This document shows, piece by piece, positions 54,601-63,568 of a stretch of DNA of 64,000 nucleotides. Where the stretch lies: assembly GCF_030407165.1 (NCBI RefSeq), contig NZ_CP129111.1, positions 496,001 to 560,000 of the forward strand. Direction: 5' to 3'. Source of the stretch: Fontisubflavum oceani (GTDB lineage Bacteria; Pseudomonadota; Alphaproteobacteria; Rhodobacterales; Rhodobacteraceae). The number at the start of each line of letters is the position of its first letter. The stretch's first letter is position 1. The position numbers were made by a program, and so were the translations under genes. Below the pieces are notes generated by a model. That model saw only the letters and a program-made list of their open reading frames with translations. It was not told where the DNA came from and did no database searches.

Positions 54601-54810
54601 GGGTTCCTGCCCCTGATCCTGCAGGGCGGCGGGTTCTGGCCGCCTTTCGCGGTGGCGATTGCAGGCGGCGTGTTGTTGTCGACGGTGGTATCCTTTTACT
54701 TCACCCCGCCGATGTTCGCGCTTCTCTATCGTGAGCGTCAGAAAACGGCCATCGTTGCGTCGCGAACAAAAACATCGGAACCGTTGATCCTGCGGCACGC
54801 AGCCGAATGA
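51667..54810 (+). CDS. RND efflux permease with altered proton-relay residues
   Basis: A 1047-aa inner-membrane transporter of the AcrB/Mex superfamily, with 12 helices and two large periplasmic loops (about 35-330 and 560-870). Helix 4 reads GLLVDAAIVM with Asp402-Ala403 where AcrB has Asp407-Asp408, and helix 10 reads IGVSINAAII with Ile934 at the AcrB Lys940 position. The proton relay therefore differs from AcrB, though such variants exist in other RND groups. No outer-membrane factor gene is adjacent, so it must use one encoded elsewhere. Confidence 0.93.
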   Translation: METLTFRRPRLVALILLVLISAGLSSFLSLGRQEDPTITNLFATVTTSFPGADPARVEALVTAEIEAELREIAEVDTLESVSRSGVSVVSIELLETLDEATIEQVWSEARDAVEDARRTFPAGVQAPEFNAEGISAYSAVIAVTSDHDAVPLSLAYRHAETLASRLRAIPSTRAVDLFGTPEEEVLVEVDPSSAAALGLSIDEISTRIAAADGKVQAGRLQGGGSDLTINISGEIEQLARLRDVVLRENAEGASVTLGDVAQIARAPRDPATELALANGRPAILVGVLAQDGVQIDRWMGFVREELAAGSDAVPVGLSEVLMFDQSTYTADRLAEVGTNMAIGVALVVAVLFVTLGVRAAAVVALVLPVVSLATLATMNFIGLPIHQMSVTGLIVALGLLVDAAIVMSDEVRQRLARGMARIDAVGDAVKRLAAPLLASTVTTALSFTPMILLPGPAGDFVGSIAIAVVLMLLWSLFVALTVTPALAGWVLPAAGRGSFLSKGVSWPTLAKVFEASVFWAVRNPVKSIAVSLILPVLGFAAFPTLTAQFFPGVDRDQFYLEVEMPPGTAISDTAAISMEIDAILQGEPDIASVYWSIGQSGPAFYYNITGGRSQEPGYAQAMITSASPAASARMVPELQERLDLGFPDARITVRGLVQGPPVAAPVELRLVGPDLDLLRAQGDELRAIMADLDLTTQVRAGVTGGAPQVRFEIDEVAARLLGLDVSDIARQLEAGLVGVTGGSLVEGTEQLPVRARFDTDTRGDLAAISDLPILLPSAATLSASGQFPAVPLSELATPVLEPAESVITRFNGERANTVQAFIVPGVLPEEALQSVLAALDEAGFQLAPGYRMELGGDSDARSSTVGNLLASIGVIVTLTIATIALTFNSFRLTAVALVVCGLSAGLSMLALAVMQYPFGINAIIGVIGSIGVSINAAIIILTGLKADPEAAAGDKAAMARVVTGSSRHITSTTITTFGGFLPLILQGGGFWPPFAVAIAGGVLLSTVVSFYFTPPMFALLYRERQKTAIVASRTKTSEPLILRHAAE

Positions 54811-54815
54811 GGCCC

Positions 54816-57800
54816 TTAGTGGAAGTCCCGAGATTTTGGGATGATCCGCACATTGCGCGGGTGCCCGGCTCGGGGCTCCGGCACGGGACGGCGCACCTCA
54901 TCGGCATGGGCCAGCGGCACCGGCATCGGGTCATTCGCCAAGCGGCTTAACGCATCGGTGCGGTCCTCCAATCGCTCCGCCACCACATGGATGATATCGG
55001 CGTCACGCTGCACCCGGCCATGCACGACGATTAATCGGGACCGCATAATCACCTTGCGATAGGCGGCCATCACCTTGGGCCAGATCACCAGATTGGCGAT
55101 GCCTTTCTCATCCTCCATCGTGATGAAACAGACGCCCTTGGCGCTGCCTGGGCGTTGGCGGACCAACACAATACCGCCCATTGAGACCTGCTCGCCATTA
55201 TGGGTGCGCGCCAGGGTCTCTGTTGAGATAAATCCTTGGTTGGCCATGCTTTTCCGCAGAAAGGAGAGCGGATGCGCTTTCAGAGACAAACGTAGGGTTT
55301 GATAATCCGCCACCACATGTTCGCAAACCGGCATGGTGGGAAGCGCCACGCGGGTCTCGGCCCCTTCATCCCGGGTGTCCTGGGCGGTGAAAAGCGGCAG
55401 GTTCGGCGCGTCCTTCAAAGCGGCGGCGTCCCAGAGCGCGGCTCGGCGATCGAGCCCCATGGATCGAAACGCATCCGCAGCGGCGAGGCGGCGCAAGCTG
55501 CCCGCATCCAACCGCGCGCGGGTTTTAAGGTCTTCGAGATCGGTGAATGGCCCCTGTCGCGCCGCCACCAACCGCAGCGCCGCGTCTTCTTTCATCCCAT
55601 CAACCTGGCGCAGACCCAAGCGCACGGCGAATGTCCCAGGTGCGATGGGCTCAAGGGTCGAATCCCATTCCGAGAAATTCACATCCGGCGGGCGCACCTC
55701 CACGCCGTTCTCCTGCGCATCCCGCACGATCTGCGCGGGCGCATAAAAGCCCATCGGTTGCGAGTTCAGAAGCGCCACGCAGAAGACATCCGGGTGATGG
55801 CATTTCAGCCAACTCGACACATAAACCAGATGCGCGAAACTGGCGGCGTGGCTTTCGGGGAAGCCATATTCGCCAAACCCCTCGATCTGACTGAAACAAC
55901 GCGCGGCAAACTCCGGATCATAGCCGCGTTTGACCATCCGCCCGACCATCTTTTCCTTATGATCGCTGACCATACCTTTGGCGCGAAAGGTCGCCATGGC
56001 TTTGCGCAGTTGATTGGCCTCCTCGGGGGAAAACTCCGCCGCAACCATGGCGATTTTCATCGCTTGTTCCTGGAAAATCGGCACACCGAAGGTGCGGCCC
56101 AAAATCTGTTTCAGCTCATCCGGCGGGCCGAATTCCGGCGCGGGCGAGGGATAATCTTCTGGTTCCTTCCCCGCGCGCCGCCGAAGATAGGGATGCACCA
56201 TATCGCCCTGGATCGGCCCGGGGCGGACAATCGCGACCTGGATCACCAGATCATAGAATTTGCGCGGTTTCAGGCGCGGCAACATGTTCATCTGTGCCCG
56301 GCTTTCGACCTGAAACACGCCAAGGGACTCGCCCCGGCAGAGCATATCGTACACCGCCTCATCGCCCTCTTTGATCGAGGCAAGCTCCAGCGGTGTGTCA
56401 TAATGGGCTTTCAGAAGATCAAAGGCTTTACGGATGCAGGTCAGCATGCCCAAGCCCAAAACATCGACCTTGAAGATGCCCAACTCGTCGATATCGTCCT
56501 TGTCCCATTCGATGAAAGTGCGATCCGGCATCGCGCCATTGCCAATCGGCACCGTCTCGATCAGCGGATGCTGGGTCAGGATGAACCCGCCCACATGCTG
56601 GCCCAGATGGCGCGGCATACCGATCATCTGATCCGCCAGTTTGATCGCACGTGACAGATGCGGATCGTTCAGGTCAAGCCCCGCCTCTTCGGCCTCTTTC
56701 GCGCCGATCTCCCGCCCGAAACTGCCCCAGATGGTTTTGGCCAGCGCCGAGGTCACATCTTCGGAGAGGCCCATGACCTTGCCCACCTCGCGGATCGCCA
56801 TACGCGGGCGGTAATGGATCACCGTGGCGCAGAGGCCCGCACGGGCGCGGCCGTATTTCTCATAGATATGCTGGATCACCTCTTCGCGGCGTTCATGTTC
56901 GAAATCGACGTCGATATCGGGCGGCTCGCGGCGCTCTTCGGAGATAAAACGCTCAAACAGCACGTCGTTCAGATCCGGGTCGACGGAGGTGATCTCAAGG
57001 CAGAAACACACCGCGGAATTGGCAGCCGAACCGCGCCCCTGACATAAGATTCCGATGCTGCGGGCATAATGCACGATGTAGCGGATGGTCAGGAAATAGG
57101 GCGAAATATCGAGCTTGGAGATCAGCGCGAGTTCTTTCTGGAGCGTGGCGCGAACCTTCTCCGAGATACCTTTTGGGTAGCGTTTGGCCGCGCCCGCCCA
57201 GGTCAGTTCGGCCAGATACGCATCCGCCGTTTGCCCCTGGGGTACGGTCTCTTCGGGGTACTCATAACGCAACTCATTGAGCGAGAAGGCGCAGGCATCG
57301 GCCACCTCCCGCGTCGCCCGGATCGCATGGGGCCAGTCCGCGAAGAGCCGGATCATCTCAGACGGTGATTTCAAGTGCCGCTCCGCATTCGCGTGCAGCA
57401 GGAACCCGGCCCGGTCGATGGTGGTTTTCTCGCGGATACAGGTCATCACATCCTGCAATGGCCGCCGGTCGGGCGCGTGGTAATGCACATCATTGGTGGC
57501 CAGGATCGAGAGTCCAAAATGCCGCGCCAACCGGTCCAAATGGTTGATCCGCGCCCGGTCATCACTGCGATAGAGATAGCTGGCGGCGATATGGCGGAGC
57601 GTCGGCAAGCGACGGGCCAACTGGCGCAGTTGCACCGCCAAGTCATGCAAATTCTCTGGCGGCACAAGGATCAACTGTATCTGATCCGCATGCGCCGCAA
57701 GGTCATTCAGCGTGATCTGACAGGCGCCCTTTTCCTGCCATTCACCGTCGGGCGTCGACATCTTCCCCTTAGAAAGCAGCGCGCAGAGTTGCCCATAGCC

Positions 57801-58118
57801 GATCCGGTTGCGCGGATAAGCCAAGAACGTCTCGCCCGAGATCAATGCAACCCGGCAGCCAATGACCGGGCGGATATGCGCTTTGGTCGCTTCCGCATGG
57901 AGCCGGACCACGCCCGCCATCGTGTTCAGATCGGCGATGCCAAGCGCGTCATAGCCCTGTTCCCAAGCCGTTGCGGCCAGATCCACCGCATCGGACGCGC
58001 CATAGAGGAAGGAAAAGCAACTGGTCACCCCAAGCTCCACATACGCCGCGCGCTGGTTAGGGGTCAGGCCGTCAGTCTCCAGCGTTCGGCGTTTATGTTG
58101 ATGATCATTTTGCGGCAT
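54816..58118 (-). CDS. dnaE2: Error-prone DNA polymerase III alpha subunit, DnaE2
   Basis: A 1100-aa C-family polymerase: PHP domain (about 20-230, YVELGVTSCFSFLYGASDAV), GRGSAANSAVCFCLEITSVD, catalytic PPDIDVDFEHERREEVIQHI (about 395-414), palm/fingers (GVFQVESRAQMNMLPRLKPR) and a C-terminal OB fold (MGGIVLVRQRPGSAKGVCFI). It lacks the C-terminal tau-binding tail of replicative DnaE1. It works with ImuA and ImuB in translesion synthesis and SOS mutagenesis. ATG 58118 overlaps the imuB stop (TAATG). Confidence 0.95.
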   Translation of the reverse strand: MPQNDHQHKRRTLETDGLTPNQRAAYVELGVTSCFSFLYGASDAVDLAATAWEQGYDALGIADLNTMAGVVRLHAEATKAHIRPVIGCRVALISGETFLAYPRNRIGYGQLCALLSKGKMSTPDGEWQEKGACQITLNDLAAHADQIQLILVPPENLHDLAVQLRQLARRLPTLRHIAASYLYRSDDRARINHLDRLARHFGLSILATNDVHYHAPDRRPLQDVMTCIREKTTIDRAGFLLHANAERHLKSPSEMIRLFADWPHAIRATREVADACAFSLNELRYEYPEETVPQGQTADAYLAELTWAGAAKRYPKGISEKVRATLQKELALISKLDISPYFLTIRYIVHYARSIGILCQGRGSAANSAVCFCLEITSVDPDLNDVLFERFISEERREPPDIDVDFEHERREEVIQHIYEKYGRARAGLCATVIHYRPRMAIREVGKVMGLSEDVTSALAKTIWGSFGREIGAKEAEEAGLDLNDPHLSRAIKLADQMIGMPRHLGQHVGGFILTQHPLIETVPIGNGAMPDRTFIEWDKDDIDELGIFKVDVLGLGMLTCIRKAFDLLKAHYDTPLELASIKEGDEAVYDMLCRGESLGVFQVESRAQMNMLPRLKPRKFYDLVIQVAIVRPGPIQGDMVHPYLRRRAGKEPEDYPSPAPEFGPPDELKQILGRTFGVPIFQEQAMKIAMVAAEFSPEEANQLRKAMATFRAKGMVSDHKEKMVGRMVKRGYDPEFAARCFSQIEGFGEYGFPESHAASFAHLVYVSSWLKCHHPDVFCVALLNSQPMGFYAPAQIVRDAQENGVEVRPPDVNFSEWDSTLEPIAPGTFAVRLGLRQVDGMKEDAALRLVAARQGPFTDLEDLKTRARLDAGSLRRLAAADAFRSMGLDRRAALWDAAALKDAPNLPLFTAQDTRDEGAETRVALPTMPVCEHVVADYQTLRLSLKAHPLSFLRKSMANQGFISTETLARTHNGEQVSMGGIVLVRQRPGSAKGVCFITMEDEKGIANLVIWPKVMAAYRKVIMRSRLIVVHGRVQRDADIIHVVAERLEDRTDALSRLANDPMPVPLAHADEVRRPVPEPRAGHPRNVRIIPKSRDFH

Positions 58119-59649
58119 TAGGCAAACGCCCCATGTAGAAACCAGCGCGGCGCGCCGCCCCGGCCATCGCCATGCAGCCCCTCGCGATAGAGCCAAAACC
58201 GCCGCCCGGTTTGATCCTCAACCTTGAAATAATCGCGAAGCCGGGTGCCGGGCCGGTCATTCCACCATTCCGGCGCGATCCGTTCTGGTCCCGCATAGCG
58301 GGTGACATGCAAGGTCTGCCGCCGCCAGATGAATTGCGCAGGCGGGCCTTCGGGAACAGCGTAGAGCACGCGGATTTCTTCAGGATGCTCGAAGAGGCGT
58401 AAGGGTCTGTCCCTGGCCGGTGGGCTCACCGGCGCGGTCGGGGCGGCCATGGCGCTTTGCCAATTTTGGGCCCGTTCCGGCACATGGCTGGCCCACGGCG
58501 TGGGCCGGGTCACCGCGGACGCGCCAAACCGGGCCACCAGCCGATCGATCAGGCGCGCAAGGTCAAGATCGTCTTCTGCCCCGCCCTCCAAGCGATGTTG
58601 CGCGATGACAAGCTCTTCGACGCCGCCCGCCTCCAGCGTGATCAGATCGAAGCCGAAGCCCGGGTTGATCCGCTCCAATTTACCCTCAAAGAGACGCTCC
58701 AGATGTCGTGCCTCCCGGCTCGGGCGCGACATGGCCGCCGTGATCGTGCTGAACTCGCCATCGGTGTGATAGACCGTCAGGCGCAATTTGCGGCAGCCCA
58801 TCCCCTCCCCGGCCAGTTGTGCGCAGAGCGCTTTGCAAAGCTCCGGCAGATGAGGCGTTGGGTCTTGGATCGGTTCCGCCAAACGCGCGAGGGTGCGAAA
58901 AACCGGCGGCGCATCGGGGCTGGAGATCGGCTCGGACGCACGGCCCATGGCCTGATCCAGCCGCATCAGCGGATTGCCGTCCAACTCAGCCCGGGCAAAG
59001 CGGCGGGTCAGCGACAGGCGCGGGATCGCGGCCAGATCACCGATGGTTTTCAGCCCCAAGCGATGCAGGAGCAGCCCGGTTTTCTCCTCCAACCGCAAGG
59101 CGCGCACGGGTAAGGGGGCAGCATCTCGGCCTCCTGCCCTTTGGCGCAAATCGCACGGACCGGGCCAAACCGGGCGAGTGCCCAGGCCGCGCCCCAGGTG
59201 GGGGCCATCGCGATCTGACTGCTGAGGCCCAGCCCGGCCAGCCGCTCTTCCATCTCGCGCAACAAAGCAACCTCACCACCGAAGAGATGCGCCGAGCCCG
59301 TGGTGTCCAGGATCAGCCCATCCGCCCCATCCGTCACCGTCCAGGGGCACCAGCGTCGGGTCCAGAGCATCAGTCGCTCTAACGCCCGCCGGTCGCCGTC
59401 CAAATCCGCCTGTTCAACCTGCAAATCCGGGCAGAGCGCGCGCATATCAACAACCCGTTCGCCCACCCGCATCCCCGACAAGCGCGCGGCCCGGTTGGTG
59501 GCATGGATCACCGGGCCATGAGCGCCCTCGGTCGCCAGGGCCAGGGGCAAATCATCCGGCGTCGCGCTCCCCTGCTGCGCGGCCCATTTCTGCCAGCGCT
59601 CCATCGCCAGATGTGGCAGAAAAATCGAGACGATGCGCCGCCCGGTCAT
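58118..59649 (-). CDS. imuB: ImuB, inactive Y-family polymerase of the mutasome, with one single-base deletion
   Basis: A Y-family protein of about 510 aa. The N-terminus RRIVSIFLPHLAMERWQKWA has Phe-Leu-Pro-His in place of the catalytic acidic pair of active Y-polymerases, as in ImuB, which acts as a hub binding the beta clamp, ImuA and DnaE2. The frame changes at about 59114-59118; adding one C to the run restores MLPPLPVRALRLEEKTGLLL. Start is ATG 59649, inside the end of imuA. An upstream in-frame extension to 59733 is less likely. Confidence 0.9.
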
Positions 59650-60241
59650 ACGACACCATCCAATCGCCCGGCTTGGCCTGTCGCGAACGGAACAGGTCCA
59701 CATGCCAGCGGGGCACCCCTGGGGCTTTGGCATCGTCTGGATGCGCCGCGGACGGGGCGGAGGTAACCCGCCAGCGATTGCGCGCGGCGCTCAAATTGGG
59801 TGCCCCCGCCCGGCGGACCAACCAGCAGGGCAAGGCGTTGCTGTCGGCCCGAAGTGCTAGGCGCTTGGTGGCCGTGAAGCTGAGCGCAGGCGGGTCGCCC
59901 CAGATCTCGCCCACCACGGCGGCCAAGGCCCCGCAGCCCAGACCATCTTCCATTGCTTGCAACACATCCGCCGCGCGCCCGACCTGCACCCGGAGCAGCG
60001 GCACACCGCTTTGCACCTCGGTCAGATAAGGCACACCCGCCTCGCGGGCCGAGACCCGATCTTGCACCCAAAGCACCGGCCCCTGCCCGCGCGGCAAGGT
60101 CGCCAGAAGGAACCCGACCGCGCCCGCATCGCAGGCCGTTTCCGGGAACAAATCGGAGAGCCCGTTGCGCCGGCACAGATCGGCCATCCGCGTCCGGGCC
60201 GGTCGGGATTGTGCTTTGAGTGTGGAAACAAGTGACGCCAT
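59552..60241 (-). CDS. imuA: ImuA, RecA-like mutasome protein
   Basis: The 229-aa protein is a RecA-fold-related ImuA: N-terminal LVSTLKAQSRPARTRMADLC, a weak ATPase core (AVGFLLATLPRGQGPVLWVQ) without a full Walker A, and conserved DLFRSRQAKPGDWMVSYD near the end. It assists ImuB and DnaE2 in SOS mutagenesis. It begins 23 bases below a perfect LexA box, so it heads the SOS-induced operon imuA-imuB-dnaE2. Its 3' end overlaps the presumed imuB start by about 98 bases, longer than usual. Confidence 0.9.
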   Translation of the reverse strand: MASLVSTLKAQSRPARTRMADLCRRNGLSDLFPETACDAGAVGFLLATLPRGQGPVLWVQDRVSAREAGVPYLTEVQSGVPLLRVQVGRAADVLQAMEDGLGCGALAAVVGEIWGDPPALSFTATKRLALRADSNALPCWLVRRAGAPNLSAARNRWRVTSAPSAAHPDDAKAPGVPRWHVDLFRSRQAKPGDWMVSYDRAAHRLDFSATSGDGALAEMGRAAGERDAG

Positions 60242-60263
60242 ACACGCGAGTCGCCCAAGGTTT

Positions 60264-60278
60264 GTTCTTCTTTTGTTC
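60264..60278 (-). promoter_or_regulatory. LexA-binding SOS box upstream of imuA
   Basis: GTTC-N7-GTTC (60264-60267, 60275-60278) is the exact alphaproteobacterial LexA consensus, here on the + strand and equivalent to GAAC-N7-GAAC on the imuA strand. It is centred about 30 bases upstream of the imuA start, where it would block the promoter. Confidence 0.9.
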
Positions 60279-60398
60279 TAATGATTCTGCCGCCAGAGTC
60301 AAATCGCATCAGCATACAGGGAAGAGGACCGCATTGGCACATTGCTCAACGCAGCGACAACATCCGTGTCTCGGGAACTCGGCTCCGCCCGAGCGACC

Positions 60399-60803
60399 CT
60401 ATTTCTCGTGAGACGCCGGAAACTCAACGGGGCCGCCTTGCGCTTCCCAGGTGGAGAACCCCTCGCGCAAATGCGCCGCGTCAAAGCCCATGTCTTGCAA
60501 GGTCGCCGTACTGAGCGCTGAGCGCCAGCCGGAGGCACAGTGGAAGACGAAGGTTTTGTCTTCGCCGAAGATCTCTTTGAAATATGGGCTTTGCGGATCA
60601 ATCCAAAACTCCAGCATGCCGCGCGGGGCATGAAAGCTACCGGGGATATAGCCGCTGCGCTGCCGCTCGCGAACGTCGCGAATATCGACAATCACCAGGT
60701 TGGGGTCCTCCATCTGCGCGATCAAATCCCGCGTCTCAATCTCTTTGATCCGCGCCCGCGCTGCGGCCACCATTTCGGCCGCGCTGGTTTTCAAATTCGG
60801 CAT
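60399..60803 (-). CDS. Single-domain rhodanese (sulfurtransferase)
   Basis: The 134-aa protein has the rhodanese fold: NLVIVDIRDVRERQRSGYIP (CH2A), GSFHAPRGMLEF, active loop HCASGWRS with Cys89, and a C-terminal GFSTWEAQGGPV. It can transfer sulfane sulfur to thiols or cyanide. The loop starts Cys-Ala-Ser-Gly as in small thiosulfate sulfurtransferases. It is transcribed toward the imuA SOS promoter, with a 120-base gap that holds only the SOS box; it is not obviously linked to DNA repair. Confidence 0.9.
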   Translation of the reverse strand: MPNLKTSAAEMVAAARARIKEIETRDLIAQMEDPNLVIVDIRDVRERQRSGYIPGSFHAPRGMLEFWIDPQSPYFKEIFGEDKTFVFHCASGWRSALSTATLQDMGFDAAHLREGFSTWEAQGGPVEFPASHEK

Positions 60804-61098
60804 CCGCTTCCTGTTCCGCCATATGGCATAAGTTTCTTGAACACTGACCCAAGCACCTCATCTCAACAACATATCGGCCAGATATCAAGGCGCACCCCAA
60901 GCCCACGATTTGGCCCCTGATTGATGTGTAACGGGGCCGAACCGGTCTCTTCGGGCGAGCTTCTATCAGACAACATTCATCAGCCAGGCAACTGGCGAAA
61001 AACAATCGAGGACGGTAACACTCGATCAGCCGTCATCCCAACGGATGCCGATCCAATAGACCGCAACCCTGCGGCCCCAAGACGAAACGGAGAGCCAG

Positions 61099-61851
61099 AT
61101 GAGTGATCAACCTATTGCCCTTGTGACCGGTGGTGCCCAAGGCATCGGATATGCCTGCGCCGAAGCATTGGCCGCAGATGGGGCCAAGCTGATCCTTGCC
61201 GATGTCAATGCAGAGGGCGTGGCAGCCGCAGCGGAGGCGTTGGGCGGCGGCACGGTCGGCCTTACCTGCGATATGAGCGACCCGGCGCAGATCAACGCGA
61301 TGTTTGACACGATTGAAGCCGAGCATGGGCCCGTCTCGATCCTGATAAACAACGCGGGCATCGCCATGCCTGCGGAGTTCCTCGACCTGTCCCTGGAGAG
61401 TTTTCAGAAGGTTATCGACGTCAACCTGACAGGCACTTTCGTGGCCTTGCAACGCGCGGCAAAAACCATGGTCACCAAGGGTATTGAGGGGTCGATTGTG
61501 AACATGTCGTCGGTCAATGCGGTGGTGTCGATTCCTGCGATTGCGGCTTATTCAGCCTCCAAAGGTGGCGTGATGCAGCTGACCAAAGCCGCGGCTCTGG
61601 CTTTGGCGCCCCATAACATTCGGGTCAATGCGGTTGGACCCGGCTCTATCGACACCGCAATGATGGCCGGTGTGAATGCGAACCCCGAAGCTTTAGAGCG
61701 CGTTCTGTCGCGCACACCGTTGAAACGGGTCGGCAGCCCGCAGGAGGTGGGCGATGTAGTTGCATTTTTGGCGAGCTCCAAGGCCAGCTATGTGACCGGT
61801 GAGACGATCTATGTCGATGGCGGGCGGCTTGGCCTGAATTACACCTGCTAA
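61099..61851 (+). CDS. Short-chain dehydrogenase/reductase (SDR), FabG-like
   Basis: A 250-aa classical SDR: TGGAQGIGYACAEAL (about 9-23, nucleotide site), NNAGIA (about 85-90), Ser138, Tyr151 and Lys155 (YSASKGG) as catalytic triad, GPGSIDTAM and the C-terminal YVTGETIYVDGGRLGLNYTC. Asp near position 35 suggests NAD preference. It reduces or oxidises a hydroxyl group; substrate unknown. It lies on the + strand alone, convergent with the AtuA-type genes, and may share their pathway. Confidence 0.9.
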   Translation: MSDQPIALVTGGAQGIGYACAEALAADGAKLILADVNAEGVAAAAEALGGGTVGLTCDMSDPAQINAMFDTIEAEHGPVSILINNAGIAMPAEFLDLSLESFQKVIDVNLTGTFVALQRAAKTMVTKGIEGSIVNMSSVNAVVSIPAIAAYSASKGGVMQLTKAAALALAPHNIRVNAVGPGSIDTAMMAGVNANPEALERVLSRTPLKRVGSPQEVGDVVAFLASSKASYVTGETIYVDGGRLGLNYTC

Positions 61852-61884
61852 GCCTGAATGAAGACTGGGATCGGCGCGACCGGT

Positions 61885-62193
61885 CTAAGGCGCGCCAATC
61901 TCCATCTCCGCCAGGATGTTGGCAAAAGACGCCCCATGCATGTCGCGGTCTAAGGCCGTGCCCTGAATGCGCGGTCGTGGCAGGCTGAATTTCACCACGT
62001 TCAGATCGGCGATCTCGAACCGTTTCAGATCGCTCAGATCCGCGCCCATGGCATTGGCGGCGATATCGGACGACACCCCGTCACACACCCGCCGAAACAC
62101 ATCCGGCGAACCGCAAAATATGTCGATCGTCAGCCAGAATGGCCCGGCGTTTTTCGACCGAACCTTGGTGACGATATCGGCCAATCTGATCAT
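61885..62193 (-). CDS. AtuA-like small subunit (C-terminal ferredoxin-fold domain of AtuA)
   Basis: A 102-aa protein (IRLADIVTKVRSKNAGPFWL, DVFRRVCDGVSS, GADLSDLKRFEIADLNVVKF, TALDRDMHGASFANILAEME) matching the small domain that in some proteins is fused behind DUF1446 (AtuA). Here it is a separate gene whose start overlaps the large subunit stop (ATGA), so the two are coupled and probably form a complex. Confidence 0.82.
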   Translation of the reverse strand: MIRLADIVTKVRSKNAGPFWLTIDIFCGSPDVFRRVCDGVSSDIAANAMGADLSDLKRFEIADLNVVKFSLPRPRIQGTALDRDMHGASFANILAEMEIGAP

Positions 62194-63539
62194 GGCCCAA
62201 CCTCCACTGTGGTCAGGTCGAAAGCGTCCATTGGATCGTCCAACTCTAATACATGGTTGAGGCAGAACTCGTAGATCGCCCCCCGCGACATCTCCGTGGG
62301 AGAGAACGGGAAGGCGAAGGTCGGCATCTCTTCTTGTTCGGTAAGCGCGTGGTGGAGCAGATAGGGGTTCAGGATTTTGGCAACCTCTTGCGCAATCGCT
62401 TGGGTCTCGGCCGTGACAATGCCCATCACGCCAACCTCGCTCCCTGTCTGCGCGTGGCTATCGAGTTCGCCCAAGGTTGCATCCAAACCGATCACCCGAA
62501 GCTCCAGATCGAACTGCCCTGCCACACTTGCGCGGGCCTTGGCCGTACATTTCTGTTGAATATCGCTGCACCAAGCCCGGATATTGGCAACGTAGCGGGG
62601 TTCCCGCACCAGCACGAGGGAGACGGTCTGATACCCCGCCAGCCGCGCGCCCTCTAATTTCACTGTGTAGCGATCGGATGGCACCCACTTGCTGCCCGTG
62701 ACACGAACCCGCTGCGGATCAAGCGCTTCGTACTGCGCGGCGGTGACATCCAGATGGCCCCCCGGTTCATAGAGCAGAAACGGGTCGCTGTTTTCATAAA
62801 GCATATGGGCCGAAACCGTGTATGGCGTGGCCCTTGCATCAGAGCCCATCGGGGTGATGACGAAACCTTCCATATCAAACTCGATCAGAATGGTGCCAGA
62901 CCCTGGGTTTGTCGTGGCCAACGCCCCACATTCGCCAATCTTTGCGCCATGCCACGCGCCGCCAGGGTGGCAGCCTTGAGCAAGTGGAAGGGCCGAGATG
63001 ATCGCCGTGTCGGTTGTGCGCCCGGCAATCACGATGTCGGCGCCGGTTTCCAGCGCCGCTTGGATCTGCTCTGCGCCAGCTAGGGCAACGATATTGGTGC
63101 AGCTAGTCAGCAACCCCGCAGAGATCTCCAGCGCGGGGCCCAAGGGCGCGATACGGCCGGCGGCCAAGGCTGCCACCATCTTCCCGCTATCCTGGCCGCT
63201 CTTCAGAACCGCGATCTTCAGCCGCTCACCGGTTTCCGCCGCGATCTCGCGCGTGATGTCGAGCAGCCAATCCACCGCATCATCTGCGCCGCTGGTGCCC
63301 GCCGTACCAATCACCAAGGGCACCCCGGCTTCCGCCCGGGCGGCCATGATGTCGGCCCATTCGGCTTTCACCGATCCCCGCGCATATTTCGACGTTCCCG
63401 TGCCCAAATAATGCGGCCCGCTATCGGTGGAACCGCCATCAATCGCAATCAGATCGGGCTTGGCCGCCACACCATTGGCCAATGCCGCGCGATCAAACCC
63501 CAGACCCAACGCGCCGGAGGGGATCAACACCTTGGTCAT
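62190..63539 (-). CDS. AtuA-family protein (DUF1446), large subunit
   Basis: The 449-aa DUF1446 protein has GALGLGFDRAALANGVAAKP, DLIAIDGGSTDSGPHYLGTG (about 32-51), GTAGTSGADDAVDWLL and GADIVIAGRTTDTAIISALP. AtuA takes part in acyclic terpene utilisation in Pseudomonas, but most members occur in other contexts, often with TctA-type transporters and acyl-CoA enzymes. The start may be ATG 63542 or 63539; GGTGAG fits 63539 better. It lies 30 bases after the TctA stop and is coupled to the small subunit. Confidence 0.85.
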   Translation of the reverse strand: MTKVLIPSGALGLGFDRAALANGVAAKPDLIAIDGGSTDSGPHYLGTGTSKYARGSVKAEWADIMAARAEAGVPLVIGTAGTSGADDAVDWLLDITREIAAETGERLKIAVLKSGQDSGKMVAALAAGRIAPLGPALEISAGLLTSCTNIVALAGAEQIQAALETGADIVIAGRTTDTAIISALPLAQGCHPGGAWHGAKIGECGALATTNPGSGTILIEFDMEGFVITPMGSDARATPYTVSAHMLYENSDPFLLYEPGGHLDVTAAQYEALDPQRVRVTGSKWVPSDRYTVKLEGARLAGYQTVSLVLVREPRYVANIRAWCSDIQQKCTAKARASVAGQFDLELRVIGLDATLGELDSHAQTGSEVGVMGIVTAETQAIAQEVAKILNPYLLHHALTEQEEMPTFAFPFSPTEMSRGAIYEFCLNHVLELDDPMDAFDLTTVEVGP

Positions 63540-63568
63540 CACTCACCTGCCAAGTAGGGACGCCCCGC

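Noticed and set aside
55655..55680. A tRNA T-loop-like string near GGGTCGAATCCC
   Set aside because: No acceptor, D or anticodon stem can be built around it and it lies inside dnaE2.
55299..56654. A 451-codon + strand frame inside dnaE2
   Set aside because: It lies entirely within the conserved DnaE2 polymerase core on the other strand and shows no family features.
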